64,000 nt of DNA from CAZCZR01 sp964503455 (GTDB lineage Bacteria > Bacillota > Clostridia > UBA1381): positions 1 through 64,000 of the forward strand of contig CAZCZR010000001.1 of assembly GCA_964503455.1 (NCBI GenBank). Direction: 5' to 3'. Of the stretch, positions 1-6,937 are shown one piece after another (the stretch's first letter is position 1; each line of letters begins with the position of its first letter). The position numbers were made by a program, and so were the translations under genes. A model generated the notes under the pieces. The model did not search any database and was not told the DNA's origin. It saw nothing but the letters and a program-made list of their open reading frames with translations.

Positions 1-208
1 GCCACGCACCGACAAAGACATAGGCAAAATACGCATTGGACGCCATCGGATTGCCCTTGCCGAGCTCCGGCGCCTGGGCAACAAGAGTACGATACTGACC
101 CTTGCCGTTCTTAATAGCCATATCAGCCAGCTCTTTTCCAAACCGTGTCCTTATGCTGCTCTTTATCATCGGAGCAAACAATGCCCAGTAAAATCCGTTC
201 TGTTTCAT
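1..208 (-). CDS. Partial L-2-amino-thiazoline-4-carboxylate hydrolase-like protein
   Basis: The first 69 codons of a gene that leaves the window at base 1. The readable N-terminus (MKQNGFYWALFAPMIK, then a run containing RTRFGKELAD and QAPELGKGNPMASNAYF) resembles the ATC hydrolase-like family (PF14196), small proteins of about 150-200 residues often next to TetR-type regulators in gut Clostridia. The ATG at 208 overlaps the TGA of the upstream TetR fragment as ATGA, so the two were probably translationally coupled. The assignment rests on the general look of the N-terminus only. A substrate cannot be given. Confidence 0.5.
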   Translation of the reverse strand, partial: MKQNGFYWALFAPMIKSSIRTRFGKELADMAIKNGKGQYRTLVAQAPELGKGNPMASNAYFAYVFVGAW

Positions 209-537
209 TGACGAATCTCTCCTTTATCATCGAGGAAGTCCTGCATGACAGTTTTCCAGCCGCCATTCATGAACTTCATCATAATTTTCATACAGTTTTC
301 CGCCTGCTGCTTGGTATAGCCGTTTTTCAATATCTGTCGGTACATATCAAACTGCACAGTCAAGAGTACATCAAGTGAGTGCAGCAAATCCTCCGATTGC
401 GGAAGCAGGGCAAAGAAAGACTCGGATTCCTGAATTTTACGCCTGATTAAATCTTCAAAGAATGTGGCGGCTGAACTTCCTTCACTTTTACACAGCAGCA
501 ACGTTGCGGCATCATAGGCATAAATATATTTTCCTTT
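205..537 (-). pseudogene. C-terminal fragment of a TetR-family regulator
   Basis: The open frame begins just after an in-frame TGA (538-540) and reads YIYAYDAATLLLCKSEGSS followed by a helical stretch of about 80 residues. The motif LLCKSEGSS matches the start of the ligand-binding domain of many clostridial TetR regulators (pattern LxxSEGT). The N-terminal helix-turn-helix half is absent, replaced by the start of a HAD phosphatase gene in another frame. The 3' end overlaps the next gene by ATGA, as expected of the intact regulator. A shorter product could start at a TTG near 501, but it could not bind DNA as a TetR protein. Seen: truncation and frame change. Inferred: deletion fusion. Confidence 0.6.
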
Positions 538-602
538 TCATCACATACTGTGCCGTCATAGTCAAAGAAAACGATGCCTTTTACCGTATTGTTATTATTC
601 AA
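517..602 (-). pseudogene. N-terminal fragment of a Cof-type HAD hydrolase
   Basis: A TTG start at 602 sits 7 nt after a GGAGG ribosome binding site (611-615). The first residues, NNNNTVKGIVFFDYDGTVCD, contain the HAD motif I (DxDGT) with the nucleophile aspartate. The frame then runs into the TetR fragment and stops at 447 with no further HAD motifs, so only about 30 residues of a roughly 250-residue enzyme remain. A good promoter lies upstream (635-663). The expressed product is probably non-functional. Confidence 0.6.
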
Positions 603-634
603 AGCAATATCCTCCGTGTATAGTATGTAGATAT

Positions 635-663
635 AGTATATCATAGTTTTTGCGAAAAATCAA
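635..663 (-). promoter_or_regulatory. Sigma-A promoter for the HAD remnant
   Basis: On the minus strand TTGATT (663-658), a 17-bp spacer and TATACT (640-635), about 35 bp before the TTG start at 602. The -35 box overlaps the spoVM stop codon. Confidence 0.6.
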
Positions 664-729
664 TCATTTCATAAATAATCGCATAATCCCCGCGAAAAAC
701 TTAGGCATTTTCATAACAACGATTTTCAT
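664..729 (-). CDS. spoVM: Stage V sporulation protein SpoVM
   Basis: A 21-codon gene reading MKIVVMKMPKFFAGIMRLF plus MK. It aligns without gaps to Bacillus subtilis SpoVM (26 residues) at M1, K2, K7, P9, K10, F11, G14, I15 and R17. In that family the peptide forms an amphipathic helix that recognises the convex forespore membrane and anchors SpoIVA at the start of spore coat assembly; proline 9 is important for correct localisation. A ribosome binding site (GAGGTGAT) lies just upstream of the ATG at 729. The gene follows a 61-codon membrane protein gene with a 31-nt gap, and both probably share a sigma-E-like promoter. Much smaller than usual ORF cut-offs, so easily missed. Confidence 0.8.
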   Translation of the reverse strand: MKIVVMKMPKFFAGIMRLFMK

Positions 730-760
730 AGAATATCACCTCATACAAAATTCCGGTTTA

Positions 761-946
761 CTAATTCCACACAAACAAGCACAGGTAGCCGAGAAAAATT
801 ATCATCAGCGTTTCGATAACGGCTATAAAATAGACAGGCAGAAACAGCCCCGATATTACACCCGCTGAAAATGTCAGCGCCGCAAGCCCCAGATTTTTAA
901 GGCGTAAAAACCGACAGCAGGCAAGCTTTAGCTTTAAATTCCCCAT
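761..946 (-). CDS. Small two-helix membrane protein upstream of spoVM
   Basis: 61 residues from an ATG at 946, chosen because GAGGTGAT lies 3 nt upstream; the longer frame starting at 964 has no such site. The N-terminus is basic and cysteine-containing (KLKLACCRFLRLK). Two hydrophobic segments follow, about residues 17-36 and 40-58. No motif that I recognise as catalytic. The tight arrangement with spoVM and the sigma-E-like promoter suggest mother-cell expression during sporulation. I have seen similar short two-helix proteins in Clostridia but know of no function. Confidence 0.6.
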   Translation of the reverse strand: MGNLKLKLACCRFLRLKNLGLAALTFSAGVISGLFLPVYFIAVIETLMIIFLGYLCLFVWN

Positions 947-962
947 AAGATCACCTCGATGC

Positions 963-991
963 ATTATATGCGCCCGCGCCTGTAAATGTGC
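963..991 (-). promoter_or_regulatory. Sigma-E-like promoter of the spoVM operon
   Basis: On the minus strand GCACATT (991-985), a 14-bp spacer and CATATAAT (970-963). This is one mismatch in the -35 element away from the sigma-E consensus (KMATATT, then CATACANT). It sits 17 bp before the ATG of the 61-aa gene. In B. subtilis spoVM is transcribed by sigma-E. The TATAAT inside the -10 leaves sigma-A as an alternative. Confidence 0.5.
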
Positions 992-1023
992 ATGATTTTT
1001 TTTGGATTTTTTCTTTCATGCTA

Positions 1024-1052
1024 TTGCAATACGGCAAATAATGTTGTATAAT
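1024..1052 (+). promoter_or_regulatory. Sigma-A promoter of the ABC-F gene
   Basis: TTGCAA (1024-1029), a 17-bp spacer and TATAAT (1047-1052), 37 bp before the ATG at 1090. Confidence 0.7.
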
Positions 1053-1089
1053 AATCATATATATCAATTTTATAGAAAAGGAATACAGT

Positions 1090-2691
1090 ATGATAACAGT
1101 AAACAATGTAAGTCTTAGCTTTGACGGGCAGAGCCTGTTCAAGGATGTGACGCTGAAATTCACACCCGGCAACTGCTACGGCATTATAGGTGCGAACGGA
1201 GCGGGGAAGTCCACGTTTTTGAAGATACTTTCAGGCGAGCTGGAGCCTTCGTCGGGAGAGATTTTTACCGGCAAGGACGAGAGAATGTCGATTCTTAAGC
1301 AGGATCACTTCGCATATGACGCTTACAGCGTTATGGACACGGTGATAATGGGCAATGCGCGGCTGTATGAGATAATGACCGAGAAGGAAGCGCTTTATGC
1401 CAAGGAGGATTTCACGGACGCGGACGGCGTCAAGGCGGGAGAGCTTGAAATGGAATTTGCCGAGATGGACGGCTGGGAAGCCGAATCGGACGCGTCGAAG
1501 CTGCTTCAGGGTCTGGGACTTTCGGAGGATGTCGCCTATATGCAGATGTCGGAACTGGGCGCGAACGATAAGGTTAAGGTGCTTTTGGCGCAGGCGCTTT
1601 TCGGCAAGCCGGATATAGTGCTTCTGGACGAGCCTACAAACCACCTCGATCTGACCGCCGTGGCATGGCTTGAGGAATTTATAATGGATTACGAGGGCAC
1701 GGTCATAGTAGTGTCCCACGACAGGCATTTTCTAAACAACGTCTGCACAAGCATCGTTGACATCGACTACTCACAGATAAAGATGTACAAGGGCAATTAT
1801 GAGTTCTGGTACGAGTCGAGCCGTCTTGTGCAGCAGCTTATAAAGCAGCAGAACAAGCGCAATGAGGAGAAGATAAAGGAGCTTCAGGCGTTTATATCGC
1901 GCTTTTCGGCGAACAAGTCAAAGTCGAAGCAGGCGACGGGAAGAAAGAAAATACTCGAAAAGCTCACCGTTGAAGAGATGCCCGCCTCGTCAAGACGCTA
2001 TCCGTTTGTAGGCTTTGAACGCGGCAGAGAAGTCGGAAGGGATATACTGACTGTGGACCGCCTTACCTACACATCCGGCGATACCGCGCTTTTGAATGAT
2101 ATTTCATTTACAATGCGAAAGGATGACAAGATCGCCGTCATAGGCGAAAACGAGCTTGCGGTAACGGCGCTTATGGAAATACTCGCCGAAAAGATAACCG
2201 TCCCCGAAGGCATGGTAAAATGGGGCGTAAGCACCTCCAGAAGCTATTTTCCGAAGGATAATTCGGAATTTTTCGACGGCTGTGATTTAAATCTGATCGA
2301 CTGGCTGCGTCAGTTTGCGCCGGACAATGCCGAAACGCAGACGGAATCGTATATACGCGGCTTTCTGGGAAGGATGCTCTTTTCGGGAGATGAGGTGTTT
2401 AAGCCGGTGAAGGTGCTTTCGGGCGGAGAAAAGGTCAGATGTATGCTTTCGCGTATGATGCTATACGACTCAAACGTCCTTATACTCGACCAGCCCACAA
2501 ACCACCTCGACCTTGAGTCGATAACCGCGGTGAATAACGGTCTTACGGCATTTGCGGGCAATGTCATATTCGCCTCGCATGACCACGAGTTTGTCCAGAC
2601 AATAGCCAACCGCATTATCCGCATCAATCCCGACGGTACAATTACCGACAGGATGTGTACCTATGATGAGTTTATTGCTAATAATATATAA
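1090..2691 (+). CDS. ABC-F family ATPase, YbiT/YkpA type
   Basis: A 533-residue soluble protein of two ABC nucleotide-binding domains without membrane segments, the layout of ABC-F translation factors that bind the ribosomal E site. The opening and GNCYGIIGANGAGKST (Walker A, residues 34-42) match the YbiT/YkpA branch. NBD1 is complete, with LLDEPTNHLD. A charged linker (about 240-300, rich in K, R and Q) joins the domains. NBD2 is odd: its Walker A position reads GENELAVTA, without the lysine, and its Walker B reads LILDQPTNHLD, with Q where the catalytic E is expected, although LSGGEK is kept. NBD2 therefore probably binds ATP weakly and does not hydrolyse it. An AAAGGA site precedes the ATG. 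Role in antibiotic protection or general translation cannot be told apart. Confidence 0.85.
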   Translation: MITVNNVSLSFDGQSLFKDVTLKFTPGNCYGIIGANGAGKSTFLKILSGELEPSSGEIFTGKDERMSILKQDHFAYDAYSVMDTVIMGNARLYEIMTEKEALYAKEDFTDADGVKAGELEMEFAEMDGWEAESDASKLLQGLGLSEDVAYMQMSELGANDKVKVLLAQALFGKPDIVLLDEPTNHLDLTAVAWLEEFIMDYEGTVIVVSHDRHFLNNVCTSIVDIDYSQIKMYKGNYEFWYESSRLVQQLIKQQNKRNEEKIKELQAFISRFSANKSKSKQATGRKKILEKLTVEEMPASSRRYPFVGFERGREVGRDILTVDRLTYTSGDTALLNDISFTMRKDDKIAVIGENELAVTALMEILAEKITVPEGMVKWGVSTSRSYFPKDNSEFFDGCDLNLIDWLRQFAPDNAETQTESYIRGFLGRMLFSGDEVFKPVKVLSGGEKVRCMLSRMMLYDSNVLILDQPTNHLDLESITAVNNGLTAFAGNVIFASHDHEFVQTIANRIIRINPDGTITDRMCTYDEFIANNI

Positions 2692-2712
2692 TTAATATCA
2701 GGAGGAAAACCT

Positions 2713-3837
2713 ATGAAAAAGAAACTTATTCCGATACTTGCCGCTGCCCTGACCCTTGCGTCCGGAACAGCTTTTGCGGCTGATTTTACCGATGTTCCAT
2801 CGGAGCATTGGGCATATCCATACGTTGACAGACTTGTCGGCGAGGGTACGGTAAACGGCAAAGATGACGGCATTTTCGCGCCGGATGACAGCGTTACACG
2901 CGCTGAGTATGTAAAAATGATAGGCGCGCTTCAAGACGTGTCGCAATCGTACTCCGATGTAAGCGAGGACTTTTGGGGCTACAGCTATATCACGGCAAGC
3001 GGCGTCGATCCGGATGAGGACGGCAATTTCCGCCCCGATGAGGCGATCACGCGCGGCGATGTTATCAATATTTTATGGAAAAGAGCAGGCTCTCCGTCAG
3101 GCGCGGACGCTCCGTATGCGGCAAGACAGTCCGGCGAAGCGGCGGCTTGGGCGTATGCCGCGAACATAATGCGCGGTGACGGTGACGGCGATCAGCGCCT
3201 TGGCGACACGATAACAAGAGCGGAGGTGTCGAAGGTCATCTGTGCTTCAATGGACGCTCCCGAATGGGGAGCAACCGCCGCAAACGGCATTGAGGTCATA
3301 TATTCGGCGCAGACGACCGATCCCGCAACCGGAGAAGCAAAGACCGAATATAAGGTAAGCAAGCGTCCCGCTCTTAAGCGCACCGACTCAAAACCCGACT
3401 ACAGCTACCTTATCTACGGCGTGAGCGACACGGTATACGACACGCCGTATTGGCTCAGGAACGGACTTTCGTTTTCAATGACTCCGAAGGAGATGCTTGA
3501 AGCGGAAAATTCCTTCCCCGCGAATTTTGACGACCTGTTCACTCTCACGGCGCAAAATGTCGCGTCCTTGATCAAAAAAGGCAGCGGCGCCGAGTTTGTT
3601 ATGACCTATTATCCCTCAATGGTAAGAAAGACCAATGCGTCATACGTGTATAGGGTAAAGTGTGAGCTTATAAGCGATGAGATATTAAATCTCAGCGATA
3701 TTTTTGACCTTGACGAAGGGGAAGAGGACACCGAGCTTTCAAAGGGCAGTGTATTCTGGGCGGATATCGAGAGCGACTATGCGTTCGGCATGGGCGTGGG
3801 AGCTTCTATAGATATGGAATTTGCTTTGACTGAATAA
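2713..3837 (+). CDS. Secreted S-layer homology (SLH) domain protein
   Basis: 374 residues. A signal peptide (MKKKLIPILAAALTLASG, cleavage after AFA near residue 22) is followed by SLH-like repeats: FTDVPSEHWAYPYVDRL (about 25-70), YSDVSEDFWGYSYI (about 75-125) and a weaker third with ITRAEVSKVI (about 130-180). SLH domains attach exported proteins to pyruvylated cell-wall polymers. The C-terminal 190 residues match nothing I recognise and end in an acidic stretch. A strong ribosome binding site (AGGAGG) precedes the ATG. The TAA overlaps the ATG of the ABC exporter by one base, so the two are co-translated. A role in sensing or presenting the exporter's substrate at the wall is an inference. 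Confidence 0.85.
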   Translation: MKKKLIPILAAALTLASGTAFAADFTDVPSEHWAYPYVDRLVGEGTVNGKDDGIFAPDDSVTRAEYVKMIGALQDVSQSYSDVSEDFWGYSYITASGVDPDEDGNFRPDEAITRGDVINILWKRAGSPSGADAPYAARQSGEAAAWAYAANIMRGDGDGDQRLGDTITRAEVSKVICASMDAPEWGATAANGIEVIYSAQTTDPATGEAKTEYKVSKRPALKRTDSKPDYSYLIYGVSDTVYDTPYWLRNGLSFSMTPKEMLEAENSFPANFDDLFTLTAQNVASLIKKGSGAEFVMTYYPSMVRKTNASYVYRVKCELISDEILNLSDIFDLDEGEEDTELSKGSVFWADIESDYAFGMGVGASIDMEFALTE

Positions 3838-5489
3838 TGAAAAAACATGATAAAATAATTTCCAAAACAGTCAGAAAGTGGCTTGGTGCGCGGATAAAAC
3901 GCTCTGTGCCGATAATACTGCTTTTGACGGCGCTCACAGTCACAATGTCATTGATGTCGCTGGCGTTTGCCTCTGTGTCAAAAACAGTGCTGGATATAGC
4001 GACTCATCAGGCACAGGGAAGCCTTTTGGACGAGTGCGTGAAGCTTGCGATATTGCTGTTGGCGCAGCTTGGAGTGTCGATAACGGTAAATTTTGCAAAT
4101 GTAAAGGCGAATGCGGGATTTTCGATAGAAATGCGGACGCATCTGTTTCGAACGCTTATGCGCAAGGATTACACCGCCGTGTCGGCATACCATTCGGGCG
4201 ACCTGCTGAACAGGTTAAGCTCCGACGCGGAGGTCATAGCAAGCGGCGTCATCTCGCTGATACCGGAATGTGCCATGCTTGCTGCAAGCATAATCGGCGG
4301 TTTTGTGATGCTCTATAGGCTTGACAAGATGTTCGCGCTGCTGATACTTGCCTGCGGGCCGGTGCTTGTGGCTGCGTCAAGGCTGTATTCCAAACGCTTC
4401 AAGCAGCTGCATAAGGATTGTCAGGCGGCGGATGGCAGAGTCAAATCCTTTATGCAGGAAATCATTCAAAATATTCTGGCTGTAAAATCATTCGGAAGCG
4501 GCGCGCGTGTAACACAGCGTGCAGAGGAGCTTCAAAACGACAGCTACCGCCTAAAGCTAAGACGCACAAAAGCGTCGATGGCGGCTCACGCGGCGATGTA
4601 CATAGCCTTCAACGCGGGATATTACTTCACACTCGGCTACGGAGCATGGCGGCTTTCAGCGGGAGCGATCACTGTCGGAACGGTTATGGCTATGGTTCAG
4701 CTTGTAGGTGTAATACAATCTCCGTTTAAAGAAATCTCCGGCATGGTGCCGATGATCTACAGCGTGATCGCGTCTACAGAACGTTTGCTTGAACTGGAAG
4801 CTCTGCCCGATGATGACACTTCGGGCGCGGTAGACGTTAAAAAGGTCTATGATGATATGACCGGCATGGAAGTCCGCGATCTGTGCTTTTCCTACAATGA
4901 GGACAACGGGATAAAGGACGTAAGCTTTTTTGTAAAAAAGGGAACCGTGGCGGCTATCGCCGGCGAGTCGGGCGCGGGGAAAAGTACGGTGATAAAGCTT
5001 CTTTTGGCAATCCTGACACCTGATTCGGGCAGCATGAGCATAAAAACGGAATCCGGCGATATACCGATAAATGCCGAAACCCGCGGTATGTTTGCCTATG
5101 TGCCGCAGGGAAATCTGATACTTTCGGGAACCATACGCGACAATCTCACCTTTGCAAGAGAAAATGCGTCCGAACCAGAGCTTGAGACGGCTTGCCGCGC
5201 CGCGGGCATATGGGATTTTATAAGCGCGCAGGAAAAGGGACTCGACACTGTGATAGGCGAACACGGACTTGGACTTTCCGAGGGACAGGCGCAGAGGATC
5301 TCAATCGCGAGAGCGCTTGTGTACGGCGCGCCTATACTGCTTTTAGACGAAGCGACATCCGCTCTTGATTCGCAGACCGAGGCAAGGCTTCTTGCATCGA
5401 TACGCTCCATGACAGGACGCACCTGTATAATAGTTTCCCATAAACCGGCAGTCCTTGCCGAGTGCGACACGGTGATAAATTTTGAATGA
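3837..5489 (+). CDS. ABC exporter, fused membrane and ATPase domains
   Basis: 550 residues: an exporter-type membrane domain with about six helices (residues 1-320), then an ATPase domain with Walker A GESGAGKST (about 376), signature LSEGQAQRISIARAL (about 480; E replaces the second G of LSGGQ) and Walker B LLLDEATSALD (about 500). As a half-transporter it should act as a homodimer, since no second half lies next to it. It overlaps the stop codon of the SLH-protein gene. Family range: lipid, drug or peptide export. The C-terminus ends soon after the H-loop (IVSHKPAVLAECD), slightly shorter than usual. Confidence 0.85.
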   Translation: MKKHDKIISKTVRKWLGARIKRSVPIILLLTALTVTMSLMSLAFASVSKTVLDIATHQAQGSLLDECVKLAILLLAQLGVSITVNFANVKANAGFSIEMRTHLFRTLMRKDYTAVSAYHSGDLLNRLSSDAEVIASGVISLIPECAMLAASIIGGFVMLYRLDKMFALLILACGPVLVAASRLYSKRFKQLHKDCQAADGRVKSFMQEIIQNILAVKSFGSGARVTQRAEELQNDSYRLKLRRTKASMAAHAAMYIAFNAGYYFTLGYGAWRLSAGAITVGTVMAMVQLVGVIQSPFKEISGMVPMIYSVIASTERLLELEALPDDDTSGAVDVKKVYDDMTGMEVRDLCFSYNEDNGIKDVSFFVKKGTVAAIAGESGAGKSTVIKLLLAILTPDSGSMSIKTESGDIPINAETRGMFAYVPQGNLILSGTIRDNLTFARENASEPELETACRAAGIWDFISAQEKGLDTVIGEHGLGLSEGQAQRISIARALVYGAPILLLDEATSALDSQTEARLLASIRSMTGRTCIIVSHKPAVLAECDTVINFE

Positions 5490-5648
5490 CAAGTATGACG
5501 CAATAACCGAAAAAAGAGATTCGCGGGGACGGCGCCATTGACGTCCCTTAGACGAAATCCCGCTGTATTAAGGCCATATTATAGAGAAGCAATCTCAAAT
5601 GTTCACACTTTGTTCATTTAATAACCGAAATTGAACCGCGTATTCCCC

Positions 5649-5677
5649 TTGACCTTTTGGGGAGAACGTGCTATAAT
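5649..5677 (+). promoter_or_regulatory. Sigma-A promoter of eutS-eutP
   Basis: TTGACC (5649-5654), a 17-bp spacer and TATAAT (5672-5677), 45 bp before the eutS ATG. The 150 bp before it hold nested inverted repeats (GCGGG/CCCGC around GGACG/CGTCC, 5523-5563) that may end the preceding operon, although no clear T-run follows. Confidence 0.7.
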
Positions 5678-5722
5678 AAAAGAAGTACTTACCGATAAAA
5701 ATGTTGGAAAGAGAGACATATT

Positions 5723-6082
5723 ATGAATGAGAACGAGAAAACAAGAATAATTCAAGAGCTTGTTCCGGGCAAGCAGATAACGCTTTCGCATATAATCGCG
5801 GGTCCCGATCCGATACTTTACCAGAAGCTCGGTCTTAATCCCGACCTCGACTATGCGCGGGCGGCTATAGGAATACTAACCATCAGTCCGGCGGAAACGG
5901 CGGTTATCTGCGCCGATATTGCCACCAAGACCTCGAACGTCAACCTCGGCTTTGTTGACCGCTTCAGCGGTACGCTTATAATAACGGGCCTTTTTTCGGA
6001 CGTGGAGGCTTCCTTAAAGGCGATAATGGAGTATACCGAGCATACTCTCGGCTTTTCGGTATGCCGCATAACAAAGACCTGA
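5723..6082 (+). CDS. eutS: EutS/PduU-type bacterial microcompartment shell protein
   Basis: 119 residues, the normal length for the circularly permuted BMC-domain shell protein EutS. Family marks are IIQELVPGKQITLSHIIA at the N-terminus, ARAAIGILTISPAETAVI in the middle, and GFVDRFSGTLIITG near residue 75. EutS forms bent hexamers that contribute to the edges of ethanolamine-utilisation microcompartments. The neighbour is EutP, but no other shell, enzyme or transporter gene of the eut or pdu pathways lies in this window. It may work with shell genes elsewhere or have another use. Own promoter upstream; terminator after eutP. Confidence 0.9.
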   Translation: MNENEKTRIIQELVPGKQITLSHIIAGPDPILYQKLGLNPDLDYARAAIGILTISPAETAVICADIATKTSNVNLGFVDRFSGTLIITGLFSDVEASLKAIMEYTEHTLGFSVCRITKT

Positions 6083-6083
6083 T

Positions 6084-6539
6084 ATGAAAAAGATCATACT
6101 GATAGGCAGGAGCGAGGCGGGGAAAACCACCCTTACTCAGGCGCTGAAGGGTGAGAAAATACACTATCACAAGACACAGTATGTGAATCATTTTGATGTG
6201 ATAATCGACACCCCCGGAGAGTATATCCAGACCAAAGGTCTGGGAGCGGCGCTTGCAATGTACACCTATGAAGCGAACGTTGTGGGACTTTTGGTAAGCG
6301 CCAGAGAACCCTACACGCTTTTTCCGCCGTGTATCACGCCTATGTGCAACCGGGATGTTATAGGCATAGTGACCCAGATAAACAACCCATACGCAAATAC
6401 GCGCATGGCTGAAAACTGGCTTCGTCTGGCGGGATGCGAGAAGATATTCTTCGTTGACTCGAAAACAGGCGAGGGCGTGTGGCGGATAATAGATTATCTG
6501 CGCGAGGACGGCGATGTTATGCCGTGGGAAATCGAGTAA
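6084..6539 (+). CDS. eutP: EutP/PduV-type small GTPase
   Basis: 151 residues starting one base after the eutS stop. The P-loop GRSEAGKTT lies at residues 8-16; IIDTPGEYI gives the switch II motif (DTPGE); VTQINN stands at the usual NKxD place and is degenerate. EutP/PduV proteins are Ras-like GTPases of microcompartment operons; EutP has also been described as an acetate kinase. Only the eutS-eutP pair is present. The ribosome binding site lies within the end of eutS. Confident family, uncertain role without the rest of the operon. Confidence 0.9.
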   Translation: MKKIILIGRSEAGKTTLTQALKGEKIHYHKTQYVNHFDVIIDTPGEYIQTKGLGAALAMYTYEANVVGLLVSAREPYTLFPPCITPMCNRDVIGIVTQINNPYANTRMAENWLRLAGCEKIFFVDSKTGEGVWRIIDYLREDGDVMPWEIE

Positions 6540-6550
6540 ACTCCGAACAC

Positions 6551-6572
6551 AGCTGCCGTCCGGCAGCTTTTT
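6551..6572 (+). terminator. Rho-independent terminator after eutP
   Basis: AGCTGCCG (6551-6558) and CGGCAGCT (6561-6568) form a short GC-rich hairpin followed by a run of five T. Confidence 0.7.
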
Positions 6573-6604
6573 CAGCCTGCATGGTCTGCAAAGGAGGAAT
6601 ACAT

Positions 6605-6889
6605 ATGGATATAGCCTATGAGCTGTCCGAGCTTGAACGCCGCGCTCGCCGTGACGCGGAAGTTCGGCGCAAACTGCTTGCCACAAGAGAAGCCGGCGAT
6701 CCGATCGCGGCGTTTTGCGATGAATGTGCGCGGCTTGGCTATGAAAACATAACGGTTTACGGTCTTGCGACACAGGGTGAGGCGTTTTGCGCGGCTATGC
6801 TCAGAAGCGTTAACGGCGGCGGAGTTGAAGCGCCCGATGACTGGGACGATTTTTACGGTATGTTTATGACTGAATTGGAAAATATATAA
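6605..6889 (+). CDS. Nif11-like small acidic protein
   Basis: 94 residues from the ATG at 6605, chosen because a perfect AAAGGAGG lies 7 nt upstream; the longer frame from 6479 overlaps eutP and has no such site. The N-terminal half is helical (ELSELERRARRDAEVRRKLL), followed by DPIAAFCDECARLGY and then AMLRSVNGGGVEAPDDWDDF. This layout resembles Nif11-type leader peptides and the small clostridial proteins with a conserved NGG-DD-Y pattern. No radical SAM, LanM or peptidase-containing ABC gene sits beside it, so it is not clearly a RiPP precursor. The function is unknown. Confidence 0.55.
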   Translation: MDIAYELSELERRARRDAEVRRKLLATREAGDPIAAFCDECARLGYENITVYGLATQGEAFCAAMLRSVNGGGVEAPDDWDDFYGMFMTELENI

Positions 6890-6937
6890 TAAAAATATAA
6901 AATATAGCTGATTTGTACACAAGGAGGTTTTTACATA

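Noticed and set aside
1231..1728. Long minus-strand open frame opposite the ABC-F gene
   Set aside because: It mirrors a well-supported gene, has no ribosome binding site and shows biased composition typical of antisense shadows. The same holds for similar frames opposite ribD, rsmD, addB, pyrG and the PL11 gene.
5523..5563. Nested inverted repeats before eutS considered as a riboswitch
   Set aside because: They lie upstream of the promoter at 5649-5677, so would not be in the eutS transcript, and match no riboswitch known to me.
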